From Achatina immaculata (lineage: Eukaryota > Mollusca > Gastropoda > Stylommatophora > Achatinidae), in the NCBI GenBank assembly GCA_009760885.1, contig CM019701.1, positions 35,850,697-35,914,696 of the forward strand: DNA of 64,000 nucleotides, read 5' to 3'. Positions within the stretch are counted from its first letter, which is position 1. The number at the start of each line of letters is the position of its first letter. A program made the position numbers and the translations under genes. Shown piece by piece: positions 10,198-19,177 of this stretch. The notes under the pieces were generated by a model, which saw only the letters and a list, made by a program, of their open reading frames with translations, was not told the DNA's origin and ran no database searches.

Positions 10198-11730
10198 CTT
10201 ATCTTATATCTTATATCCTTCCCGTGCCGTTAGACGTCACATAGGGCTCGCAAAGTAGTTCGCCAATTTTTCCTGTCTTCGGCAAGTCTTTCAACCTCAA
10301 CAAAGGATTTTATGCCTGTTAACTTGGCCTCTCTTAATAATGTCCTCTTCAGAGTTTCACGCGGTCTGCCCCTTTTTCTTCGGCCTGTTGTGTTCCACTT
10401 GATAGCTTGTTTTGGGATTCTCTGATCATTTCTTCTCATCAAGTGACCAACATATGTCCATCTCCTTTTCCTGATCACCCGTGAGACTGGTTGTTGTTCA
10501 GTCATCTGTCTTATCTCTGCATTGTTCTTGAATTCATTCCACTTGATGCCGAGTATTTTCCTTAGGCATTTGTTTTCAAAAGAGTCTAATTTCTTTTCTA
10601 TTTCTTTAGTTGTTTTCCAGCTTTCGCATGCATAAATGAGGGTGGATATTACATTTGAATTGAATAGTCTTAACTTGGTTTTTGTGCTTATAACTTTTGA
10701 ATTCCATATGTTCTCAAGATTCTTGAAGATTGATGCTGCTTTTGCAATTCTGATTCTAACTTCCTTTCTAGTGTCACCATCCTGGTCTATGTAGCTGCCA
10801 AGGTATGCAAATTGATTGACTTCTTCAATATCTGTCCCTTCTATGTGTATTTTTCCATTTTGATTGATGGGAATTTTCATTATTTTTGTTTTGTCCTTGT
10901 TAATTTCAAGTCCTATTTTGCTAGCCAGTGAAGATAGGCTATCTGTTTTTTCTTGCATGGAATTCACATTATTACTGATAAGAGTTATGTCATCAGCAAA
11001 ATCAAGATCTTCTAGTTGGGTCCCATGTACCCAGTCAATACCTGTGTTACCTGTGCAGCATTTTTTCATTATGAAGTCTATTGTAATCCCAAAAAGTAAA
11101 GGAGACAGTATACATCCTTGTTTCACGCCTGTTTCAATCTGGAACCATTCACTCATCCCTTCTTCTGTCTTGACTGCACAACCATATCCATTGTATAAGT
11201 CCTGAATGATGTTGACAATTTTAGATGGTATTCCATATAGACATAAAATTCTCCATAATGAATCTCTGTGTATGCTATCAAATGCCTTCTGAAAATCTAT
11301 GAAATTCAGTATTAATGGTTTCTGCTTTTCAATATGTTCTTCAAGTATTATTCTGAGAGTAAAGATCTGGTCGAGACAGCTTCTCCCTTTTCGAAATCCT
11401 GCTTGTTCTTCTCTCATTGCAGTATCCACTATATCTTTGAGTCTATTCAAAATTACCTTGCAAAATACTTTTGACACAACTGATATTAAGGTTACTCCTC
11501 TCCAGTTGTTACAGTCACTAAGGTTGCCCTTTTTTGGTATTTTAACAATGATTCCCTTCTTCCAATTAGAAGGGACCTTTTCATCTTTCCAAATCTTGTT
11601 AAACATTCTCTGTAGTTGTCTCATGTTGTCACTATTGATAGCTTTTAGCATCTCGGCTGTTATTTCATCTTCACCTGCAGCTTTGTTGTTAGCCATTAAA
11701 TTCACTGCTGTTTCAATTTCATGCAATTTA
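10198..11730 (-). mobile_element. Family B LINE copy 2, inserted in copy 1
   Basis: This is a 5'-truncated minus-strand LINE whose 3' end at 10198 is a TATAAGA repeat and whose 5' end is at 11730. It is flanked by a 9-base target-site duplication, ATTACGTAT, at 10189-10197 and 11731-11739. The sequence on the two outer sides joins into a continuous stretch of another family B copy, which proves the nesting. It contains the longest family B reading frame of the window. Confidence 0.85.
10230..11726 (-). CDS. Family B reverse transcriptase, 5'-truncated but open (498 codons)
   Basis: This is the reverse transcriptase part of an RTE-type LINE protein that copies element RNA at a nicked genomic target. 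From its N-terminus come M-A-N-N-K-A-A-G-E-D-E-I-T-A-E-M-L-K (fingers), F-R-K-G-R-S-C-L-D-Q-I and I-D-F-Q-K-A-F-D-S-I (palm, first catalytic Asp). Then come G-V-K-Q-G-C-I-L-S-P-L-L-F and F-A-D-D-I-T-L-I (catalytic Asp pair), the thumb motif L-I-Y-A-C-E-S-W, and a basic tail with R-R-K-R-G-R-P-R. The endonuclease half is missing because the insertion is 5'-truncated, so the first Met is only the first available codon. No stop interrupts the 498 codons, which suggests a fairly young insertion. It cannot be autonomous. Confidence 0.85.
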   Translation of the reverse strand: MHEIETAVNLMANNKAAGEDEITAEMLKAINSDNMRQLQRMFNKIWKDEKVPSNWKKGIIVKIPKKGNLSDCNNWRGVTLISVVSKVFCKVILNRLKDIVDTAMREEQAGFRKGRSCLDQIFTLRIILEEHIEKQKPLILNFIDFQKAFDSIHRDSLWRILCLYGIPSKIVNIIQDLYNGYGCAVKTEEGMSEWFQIETGVKQGCILSPLLFGITIDFIMKKCCTGNTGIDWVHGTQLEDLDFADDITLISNNVNSMQEKTDSLSSLASKIGLEINKDKTKIMKIPINQNGKIHIEGTDIEEVNQFAYLGSYIDQDGDTRKEVRIRIAKAASIFKNLENIWNSKVISTKTKLRLFNSNVISTLIYACESWKTTKEIEKKLDSFENKCLRKILGIKWNEFKNNAEIRQMTEQQPVSRVIRKRRWTYVGHLMRRNDQRIPKQAIKWNTTGRRKRGRPRETLKRTLLREAKLTGIKSFVEVERLAEDRKNWRTTLRALCDV

Positions 11731-11739
11731 ATTACGTAT

Positions 11740-11793
11740 GCAGTATTTTTTTTATTATGAAGTCTATTACAATTCCAAAAAAAGTAAAGGAGA
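11740..11793 (-). mobile_element. Family B LINE copy 1, separated 5' end
   Basis: A 54-base continuation of copy 1 (F-I-M-K-K/I-T-I-D-F region of the RT) beyond the inserted copy 2. It stops at the TA where the mariner at 11794 begins. Confidence 0.75.
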
Positions 11794-11865
11794 TACGAGG
11801 GGTGATTGATAAGTTCTCGGCATAAGGTACAACGGATTATGTGTGGATAACGTTTTAGGGTTATT

Positions 11866-12918
11866 TCTCAACATAATCCCCTTGCACGTTTATGCACTTA
11901 GTCCACCGACCCCGGAGCATACGGGTCCCTTCTTGTAAAAGTCAGCATCTTGTGCTAGTAGAAAGTGGTCTAGAGCATGAATGACGTCATCATCTGAAGC
12001 AAATTTGCGACCAGTTAGCTCCTTTTTGAGTTTGGTAAACAGGTAATAGTCCAAAGGGGTCATATCTGGGGAATAAGGAAGGGGTTCAAGAAACTGGAAG
12101 CCGCATTCATGAATGGCAGCCATTGCCACCACCGACTTGTGAATTGGTACATTGTCTTGCTGAAAGATGACTCCTCTCGTCAATTTCCCTCGTCGCCTTT
12201 CCTTTAATCTGACCTGCAATTGCTTCACAAGATCAGCGTAATAGGCCCAGGTGACCGTTCTGCCTTTTTGAAGATAGTCTACCAATAGCACACCTTCTGA
12301 ATCCCAAAAGTTGGGAGCTATCACTTTGCTTGCAGACAGAACAACCCTTGTTTTTTTTGGAGGTGGGGATCCAAGATGTTTCCACTGCTTTGACTGTTCT
12401 TTGGGTTCTGGTTGAAAATGATGAACCCAAGTCTCATCCATAGTCACAAATTGCTGAAGAAACTTTTCAGGATCTGCAGAAAAATGGCCAAGATTGTCTC
12501 TTGACATGTTGAGACGCTGTCGTTTGTGATCAGCTCCATGAAGTTTTGGGACCCATTGAGCAGAGACCTTTGTCATTTGAAGATCATTGTGAATAATGGC
12601 ATTAACACGTTCCTGGGAGATAGCAAACTCAGTAGCAATATACCGTTCAGTTTGTCGTCGATCCTCCATTATCATGTCATGAATTCTGCCGGTGGTTTCA
12701 TCGGTGGTTACCGTTCTTGATCTTCCTGGACGGGGATCATCTTCCAGACTCTCCCTACCATGTTTGAATTGAGCTGCCCATTTCTTCATTGTGCTGTAAG
12801 AAGGATCACTCTCCCCTAGAGTCTCTACCTTATCCTCATGGATCTCTTTCGATGATAAGCCCTTGATGCGAATGACTACTCGATGAGAAATGTTATCCAT
12901 TTTCTCAATTTCTGCCAC
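11866..12918 (-). pseudogene. Mariner transposase, nearly complete, one frameshift near the C-terminus
   Basis: This DNA-transposon enzyme binds the terminal repeats and carries out cut-and-paste transposition. An open frame of 342 codons runs from 12918 to 11890. It has an N-terminal helix-turn-helix region with W-A-A-Q-F-K-H-G-R-E-S-L-E-D-D-P-R-P-G-R-S (about residues 48-68), V-S-A-Q-W-V-P-K-L, M-D-E-T-W-V-H-H-F (first catalytic Asp), Q-Q-D-N-V-P-I-H (second) and Y-S-P-D-M-T-P-L-D-Y-Y (third). Counting gives 34 residues between the last two catalytic Asp, the DD34D signature of mariner. The frame ends abnormally. In the adjacent frame from about 11937 to 11866 the typical mariner ending (R-W-T-K-C-I-N-V-Q-G-D-Y-V-E-K then stop) follows, so a single-base indel near 11935-11940 breaks an otherwise whole gene. 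This is a recent copy with a recent break. Confidence 0.85.
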
Positions 12919-12976
12919 CCCTTACCACTTCAGTAGCCTGTAAAAATAATTGATTGCAGTTAATTTCTTGAAACTT

Positions 12977-13843
12977 TGTAACAGAATGTTGTTCTGTACA
13001 GATTGTTTTGTGAGAAACCCTGTACAGATTGTCTTGTGAGAAACCCTGTTGTTGTGATCTAATAGACCACAACTCATCTGTTTATGCTAAGCACGGAGAA
13101 AGTATCTTGTGTTCCGAGGGAGAACTGAGTTACATGGATTCCCATAGGCGGGATGTATGAACGAGTTTGAGAGAACAGTTTGGGTCAGAATGTTGTAGTG
13201 ACAGGTTGTGGTGTTTTAATTCTAGAAAGGGATGTAGAGATTCTTTAGTTCAGTATGTAAGTTAGATGGACTGTCCTTTTTAGGACAAATTGTTGTAGTA
13301 GTCATGTAGAATGTGTGTTTGATTTGTCCCGTTTTGGACAAGGTAGTAAGAAGATTCAAAGTCATGTGTAATTTTGAAGTTGACGTGTCTTGTCAGGGTT
13401 GAATGTCCGATTTGGTCTCATGGCGATGTTAGTCGCCTGGACATATTTTTTATGATCATTTGTAATTGTACCCATCAAGTTTACACTTCACATCATTGCA
13501 ACACACATCGAACAAATGGGATTTCATCATTAAACATTTACGGATTTGTGTCTGCTGAATCCTGTGGTTATTGGATTCATGTTAAGTGTCAACTGTGGTG
13601 TTGAGTTAGTTGATTACATGTAACTGGTCATGTCGTGTATTAATGTGTAGTTTAGGTTATTGTTATCTGGGTTGTCTTGTTACACAGAGTATACCACTGT
13701 AACGTCTGTTGTGTCTCTGGGCCTATTGCTCATGTTAAAACGTAATAGGCACAGTAGAGAACAGAGTGTGTGCAAACACGTGTTAAGTGTTCAGTAATAC
13801 AAGCAAGTACAGTACACAGTACACGAAGAAAGAATTTTGTTTT
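12977..13843 (+). mobile_element. Solo LTR (TGTAACAG family) inside the mariner
   Basis: This starts TGTAACAGAATG, the same terminus as the gypsy 3' LTR at 24877. It follows that LTR with diverged but collinear blocks (for example the CGCCTGGACATATTTTT block near 13431, matching 25319). A 5-base direct repeat AACTT at 12972-12976 and 13844-13848 brackets it, and excising it restores a normal mariner leader. The 3' limit is less sure: the LTR could instead end in CAGTAATACA at 13801. No internal coding region is left, as expected after LTR-LTR recombination. Confidence 0.65.
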
Positions 13844-13952
13844 AACTTGGTGTTTAATCTTACGTTAACCTGATCTACCAATGCACCTAAAATCAACTGT
13901 TTGTTTCAAGTGTTTGTACCTTATGCCGAGAACTTATCAATCACCCCTCGTA

Positions 13953-14106
13953 TATCATCAGCATATCTTCTTCTTTTTCGTACGCACACTGGCGATGATG
14001 CGTGGTACCCTGATTTTTGCGATGCGCCTTTTGGCTGGGTACTTCCGTCTTCATCACCATCAGCATATCTAATCTCTGGTATTTCATATCCTCTAATTTT
14101 TATGAC
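13953..14106 (-). mobile_element. Family A LINE fragment with a small internal insert
   Basis: The minus strand gives Y-Y-D-V-I-K-I-R-G-Y-E-I-P-E-I-R-Y-A-D, the RT palm region with the catalytic Y-A-D-D box. About 80 bases of foreign sequence (roughly 13967-14048) interrupt it, and the Y-A-D-D coding bases appear on both sides. The right edge at 14107 abuts the gypsy 5' LTR remnant. Confidence 0.7.
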
Positions 14107-14260
14107 ATCGTAATATTTAGTATGTAGTTTTGGTAAATGGATGTTTCCTTTTTTAGGATAATTGTCACAAATCATTGCGTAGAGTTGTGTGTTTGAATAC
14201 TTCCTTCTGGACGAGGATGGATTCATTGTTAGAAAGGTATGTGGGATCTCAGTTTTTATG
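14107..14260 (+). mobile_element. Gypsy 5' LTR remnant, first part
   Basis: This matches 25155-25280 of the gypsy 3' LTR (TTAGTATGTAGTTTTGGTAA onward; also GGACGAGGATGGA). Roughly the first 280 bases of the LTR are missing and replaced by LINE A sequence. The LTR is interrupted by the mariner at 14263 and resumes at about 15549. Confidence 0.75.
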
Positions 14261-14262
14261 TA

Positions 14263-15546
14263 CAAGGTCCGACAATTAAGTAATGAGACTGATTTTAATA
14301 TGGCCAAGACAAAAATTCCATCTATGAAGCAAAGCATGGAATCCAAAAAGCCAACCTTCGTCTATGATCTGGCAACTTTTCATCGCCGATCAATAAGCAG
14401 ATGACAAACAAGCCGCTATTTTGTTGACCTAGTTAGAGGTGCATTGTCACGTAATCAGCATGGAGCAAAAAGCTAACATTAAATTCTGTTTAAAATTCTG
14501 AAAAAGTGCCATTGAGACAGTTGAATTGATGCGACAAGTTTATGAGGATAATTGTTTATCTTGTGCGCAGATATTCAGGTGGTATTCATGATTCAAAAGT
14601 GGTGTGGAAACGAATACAAATGCAACTAGACATGGACGCCCAATTTCTGTTCGTAATGAGGAACTCATTGCAAAAGTCAGAGAACGGATACAAGAAGATC
14701 GTTGTTTGACTGTGAGGATGATGGCAGATGAATTTGGTGTTAACCGAGAGACCATTTATACAATTTTAGTGTAAGATTTGGGCAAGAAAAATGTGCTTGG
14801 CGGTTTGTGCCACATGCGTTGTCTGGTGACCAAAAACATCAGCGTGTTGAGTACGCAAAAGACATCATCAAAACGTGTCGCAGAAATAAACATTTCTTAA
14901 CTTTGATTGTTGCAGAGGATGAAACATGGATTTTCCACTTTGATCCCAGAACTAAACGCCAAAGTGCACCAAAAGGCAAAAAATTTCGTCTTAAAAAGTC
15001 GAAAGTGAAGAGAGTGTTGGTGTGCTTTAACGGTAGCAAAGGAGGTATTCACAAAGAATTTATTCCAGAGGGACAGACTGTCACTGCCAAAGTTTATTTA
15101 AGTATTTTGAAACACCTATTGAAAAGGATTCTCTGAGTCCGACCCGAGTATTCAACACCTGGCGGTTTTTTCCTTCTTCATTATTCACTGGCTTACCGGG
15201 CAGTAGTTGTACAGGAATTTTTGGCCCCAAAACAAGTGTGTGTTCTCAACCATCTACCCTGTTCCCCAGATTTGTCTTCCTGCGATTATTTTTTATTCCC
15301 AAAATTAAAGTTACCATTGAAAGGACGCTTCTTTGACGATACTGATGACATCCAAAGGGCCGTAACATCGTGTTTAAAGGCCATACGAACAGAAGAACTG
15401 CATTGGTCGTTCCAGTGTTTGATTGTGCCACTCGTTTCACTAATGCACACTAGGCTTACTTTGAATAAAATACAGGTTATTTCTTCAACTGTTGTTTATT
15501 TTATTTTTTAGTGTAATTAGTCACATTACTTAATTGTCGGACCTTG
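14263..15546 (+). mobile_element. Second mariner transposon, inserted in the gypsy 5' LTR
   Basis: The terminal inverted repeats of about 29 bases are CAAGGTCCGACAATTAAGTA onward at 14263-14291, and the reverse complement with two mismatches at 15518-15546. The length is 1284 bases, the normal mariner size. TA precedes the left end; the right end is followed by TGTA, so the TA duplication is altered by two bases. The LTR sequence is continuous across the element when compared with the 3' LTR, which proves that it inserted into the LTR. Confidence 0.88.
14461..15480 (+). pseudogene. Mariner transposase (second element), several breaks
   Basis: Fragments in order: an N-terminal region from the ATG near 14461, R-M-M-A-D-E-F-G-V-N-R-E-T-I-Y near 14715, P-H-A-L-S-G-D-Q-K-H-Q-R-V-E-Y near 14807, and A-E-D-E-T-W-I-F-H-F (first catalytic Asp) near 14920. 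The H-D-N-A-P-A-H motif expected near 15180 is destroyed. C-S-P-D-L-S-S-C-D-Y-F-L-F-P-K-L-K (third Asp) then follows near 15260, and G-R-F-F-D-D. At least three frameshifts or stops make it inactive. It belongs to a different mariner lineage from the element at 11794. Confidence 0.8.
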
Positions 15547-15548
15547 TG

Positions 15549-16040
15549 TATTAGTTAATATGTTTTTTATTGTGTGATAGTTAATCGCCCGGACATATTT
15601 TTCTGCATTCATTGCTAATTGTTTCCATCAGTTCACACCACGCTTATTTGCAACACTCATCACAAATTAGGATTCAGCATTAAACTTTTGTTGACCTTTG
15701 TAACTGCTGGAATCCTGTGATTTTAAATTCATGTTGAGTGTGCCAACTGCTGTGCTAGTTTAGTTATATTTATGTACACAGGCCATGTTCGTGTGCGGAT
15801 TTGTAGTGGTTGTTTGTCCTAAGTGGTTATCTTGTTACATGGTGTAATGTCTGTTGTGTCATTTGTGTAGCAGTCAAGTCAAGGTCTGCTCTGTAATACT
15901 GACGTGAAGTATTCTACAGTTAAATATTTGTTTAGCTGGTGTGTTAACACATCTACACCCACGTTAACACTTGAGTAGGCCAACACCAGGCCCAATATAT
16001 TGCAAAGCATGTACTACGTGTTTGGTTGTGCAGTAACACA
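15549..16040 (+). mobile_element. Gypsy 5' LTR remnant, second part
   Basis: This is nearly identical to 25288-25784, starting GTGTGATAGTTAATCGCCCG and ending GTGCAGTAACACA. With 14107-14260 it makes up the downstream two-thirds of the 5' LTR. The close match to the 3' LTR marks both as belonging to the one element that spans 14107-25784. Confidence 0.8.
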
Positions 16041-16785
16041 TTTTAAAGGCCACTAATTCACGCCCAGTTTGTTTTTGTACACGTTGACCAGTTTTACAGG
16101 TTTTTGTGTGCTACACAGTGGTGTTTTGTTTACTTCAAGAAAAATTCAGAGGTCTGCAAGTTTTTGGCTAGGAAGTTGCATTTTGCGTAACGTTAGGGTC
16201 AACTCTGCAGTTGTCTCCCTTCTGTGATTCTTGCTGTAGTTGTTGATTTTTGTTGGGTTCTCTGGATGTCCTACCCTGGTGAAAATGGATTCCAGTTAGG
16301 TTAGAGTTGGCGATGGTGTGTCGTTTTTGTCTGTCTGAAGTAATCTCCTTGAGATGTCAGCCGCACTTCTCAGTCACCATGAGACCTCTGATGTCAGCCT
16401 CATCTAGTATCTAATCTGAGATGTCAGTTCACCTTTATAACATGAAGCCTGTCGTCATCTGCCAACTTGTGAGCAGCTTAATCCTTAATCTAAATCATTA
16501 GAGACTTTGTTTCTTCAAGAATCGCATGGTGACCAGTACGTTATTTTCAAAGACGATTGTATCGAGAACTGACGTATGGATGTCGATGATCTTCACATTG
16601 ATACTGTTATATTTAAGTAGATGTTAGTTAATAAATGTTTAAGTGTAGTGTATTAAATTGAAAGCATTGTTATTACTTAAATGAATATTGAATTGTATTA
16701 ATAAGTAGGTGAATTTTGTGTTGTAATTTGTGAAATTTTTGTAGTAGGTGAATTTTGTGTTGTTCTATGTGAAATTTTTGTATTG
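16041..16785 (+). other. Gypsy untranslated leader, no coding content seen
   Basis: This lies between the 5' LTR and gag. I did not find a convincing tRNA primer-binding site (TGG start) directly after the LTR end. It contains a short repeated motif, GTAGGTGAATTTTGTGTTGT-like, at about 16705 and 16742. Confidence 0.4.
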
Positions 16786-17310
16786 TAGTGAGGAAGAAAC
16801 AAGGATGTATATTATCTCCCATGGTTTGTGGAATTGCCATAGACTTCATAATGAAAAAATTTTGAAAAAACGGGCATTTATTAGGCACATGGGACCCAAC
16901 TAGAAGTCTTGATTTTTACAGGTGGCATAACAGTGACGATATGAAATTGATGCAAGAAAAAACAAGATACTTAGTCTTTACTAGGTAGTAAAATAGGACT
17001 TGAAATTAACAAGAAAAAAAAATAATGAAACTTCTCATTAATCAAGAAGGAAAAATATACGTAGAAGGAACAGCTGTTGAAGAAGTAAACCATTCTGCAT
17101 ACATCAGCAGCTACATAGACCAACAGGCCGAAGAAAAGGAGGTCGACCAGGTGAAACTCTAAAGAGGACATTGTTAAGAGAGACCAGTTTAGTGGACATA
17201 ACATCCCTTGATGAGGCTGAAAATCTCGCCGAAAACAGAAAAACTTGCCTAACTACCATGCGTGCCGTATGTGACGTTTAACGGCACGGGAATGATGTAA
17301 GATGTAAGAA
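16786..17310 (+). mobile_element. Family B LINE relic with internal deletion
   Basis: Plus-strand DNA matches the family B RT region (I-D-F-I-M-K-K, K-I-G-L-E-I-N-K-K and Y-I-D-Q fragments). It then jumps at about 17125 to the C-terminal end (R-R-R-R-P-G-E-T-L-K-R; ...R-A-V-C-D-V stop) and a tail of GATGTAAGA units. Stops are frequent. The middle (thumb) part is deleted. Confidence 0.7.
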
Positions 17311-17446
17311 GTGAGTAAGAAATTATTTTTTAAAGTAAAGTTATTGCAATATTGTCATTGATTATTGACACTATCATTGTGCTTGATTTTGTAGTGTCTT
17401 GTTAGTGACTTGGTTTTTTCAGAGCAGTAATAAATAATCTTGAACC

Positions 17447-17806
17447 ATGGCTTTTGCTCCGCCGACGTCGAGTTTGCTGAATACACTACAGGACTCACTG
17501 AAACGTTTGATAAACGAGTTATCTCTTTTTCATGTCATGTCTGTGCTAGACAAGTCTGATGGCAATCCTGCCACTTTGAAAGCTTGGCTGGTTGATCTGG
17601 AAAAACATGTGGATCAACGGGACGGATTTCTTAAGCCCAAGAGGACCTTGGCATATATGCGTACATTTGGTCAAATGGCGGACTTCATCAAGGACCGGCT
17701 ACCTTTACAGGAGACATGGATAGACTTCTCCGATGTCCACATAGCCATGCACACACCACTGGATGCTTGGTATTCATTAACAAGCATTATTAGACAGTTC
17801 ACATGA
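17447..17806 (+). CDS. Ty3/gypsy gag-like N-terminal fragment
   Basis: This is the first ATG after the leader and gives an open frame of 119 codons. The protein includes L-K-A-W-L-V-D-L-E-K-H-V and W-I-D-F-S-D-V-H-I-A-M, and resembles the matrix/capsid part of a retrotransposon Gag in position and helical composition. No diagnostic motif is present in this piece. Its identity rests on what follows in order: zinc knuckle, protease, RT and RNase H. Downstream frames are broken, so this is the N-terminal stub of a dead gag. Confidence 0.5.
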   Translation: MAFAPPTSSLLNTLQDSLKRLINELSLFHVMSVLDKSDGNPATLKAWLVDLEKHVDQRDGFLKPKRTLAYMRTFGQMADFIKDRLPLQETWIDFSDVHIAMHTPLDAWYSLTSIIRQFT

Positions 17807-18212
17807 CCGGATTTCGGTCGCGGCAAAGATAGTATATTCTGAGGTAGAGTTACCGCCTCCTCTAGCCCAGAGACGGTTCAGATAGTTACTGACGCTCTGT
17901 TAGCACATTCCATCAAGATAACGTTGATTAGGAACAAATCAGTCACATTTGAGAAAACAGTCTTAGTTGCTTTAGAATAACATATTATAACACATAGTGT
18001 GAACTCAAGTTGTAGTTCTAGGATAATATTTATTCTGATAGCCCAACTCACAAAGAAGTTGTTGTCTGTGGGAAGCCCAAGTCGTCAAGTGCACATTCGT
18101 CGCAGCTGGTTTCTCCACGTGAGAACTCACCAGGACCTGCGTCACAGCAGAAGACTGACTTGCCTGACCATTGTAGGTAAAGACCCAGACCACAGGTCAG
18201 TTATAAGGCATT

Positions 18213-18280
18213 GAAATGAGGACATGTTACAAGTGTGGTAAGCAGGGCCACATAGCCCGCTATTGTCCATATAGGACAGA
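18213..18280 (+). pseudogene. Gag nucleocapsid zinc knuckle (CCHC)
   Basis: The translation gives C-Y-K-C-G-K-Q-G-H-I-A-R-Y-C-P, a perfect C-x2-C-x4-H-x4-C zinc knuckle that binds element RNA in Gag. It lies in a short open stretch between frameshifts, at the expected place between capsid and protease. Confidence 0.85.
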
Positions 18281-18455
18281 TAATAGTAATAGACAGTTAC
18301 ACTGTTGAGTCGGCTTACGATCAGTTCGCGTGCGTCAGACAAAAGATACACATCTACGAGACAAGTAAAGAGGAATTCTGTTCTCTTTTCATATGTGTCA
18401 CCATTACTGACGGTGGCTGCTGATCCTTCCACTCCTACTTCTGTGCTGATTTCTG

Positions 18456-19022
18456 TTGCTTCTTCTAGGATATAGAGCCTTGATAGACACAGAAGCTAAT
18501 ATCTGTCTTCCGAAGGAGTCTTTCTATAGGTCCTTGTTTCCCTCTTTAAAACTTTTGCTTGCTCGATCTAGTTTGCAGACAGTCACTGCCTCTCATACGA
18601 AAGTCATTGACAGTTTACCTTCCTATTACTCTTGCTGTGGAGTGACTGTTTCGCATTGCTTCTGCGTGACTCACAGTATGAATGAATCCGCCGTTCTTGG
18701 ACGTGATTTTCTGTCTCGATCTGGTGCTGTCTTAGATTACAAGTCAAACACTCTCAACATTCACAACAAAAAGATACCTTTAGATATACACATTGCTTCT
18801 ATTCTTCATGTTCGGCGTTCGTCTGTGCTTTCTCCTTGCTCTATGAATGTTATTCCTCTCAAACTGAAAGCTCAACCATATTTCCCTACGGGAAAATCTT
18901 ACATGGTTCAGGCTGTTGATACACCTCTTTTGCAGTCGCAGACAGAGATTGAGCATGTGGACTCAGCCTTTCATCTCGAAAATCGCCATTCCCCCGTCAT
19001 TACCCATCAACCATTCAAATAA
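18456..19022 (+). pseudogene. Gypsy pepsin-like protease domain with altered active site
   Basis: An open frame of 188 codons holds A-L-I-D-T-E-A-N-I. Retropepsins have D-T/S-G-A here, so the catalytic loop Gly is replaced by Glu. Further on comes A-V-L-G-R-D-F-L-S-R-S-G-A-V-L-D-Y, which matches the second conserved block (I-L-G-x-D-F-L). The protease cleaves Gag-Pol in an active element. The Gly change and the flanking frame breaks suggest that this copy is inactive. Confidence 0.75.
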
Positions 19023-19177
19023 AAACATCAGGTTGAAACGAGGATGTTTTTTTGGGGAAACTAACGTCGTCTGCAGAGTTTACAGACTCTGTAGAGCTTG
19101 AGATTGCTACTGCACAGTCGACAACTGAAGGTCGAACCGAGAATGTCTTGTGATAAGTTCAGTGCCCTGATCAGCAC

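Larger units (their letters stand above)
11794..13952 (-). mobile_element. Mariner transposon with perfect terminal inverted repeats, carrying a nested solo LTR
   Basis: The left end, after TA at 11794-11795, starts CGAGGGGTGATTGATAAGTT. The right end, before TA at 13951-13952, is its exact reverse complement. The inverted repeats extend for about 32 bases, and TA is the mariner target duplication. The interval is 2155 bases, too long for a mariner. Removing the LTR-like insert at 12977-13843 with one copy of its 5-base duplication leaves about 1.28 kb, the usual size. The transposase is encoded on the minus strand. The insertion lies at the junction between family B LINE sequence (left) and family A LINE sequence (right). 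Confidence 0.9.
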
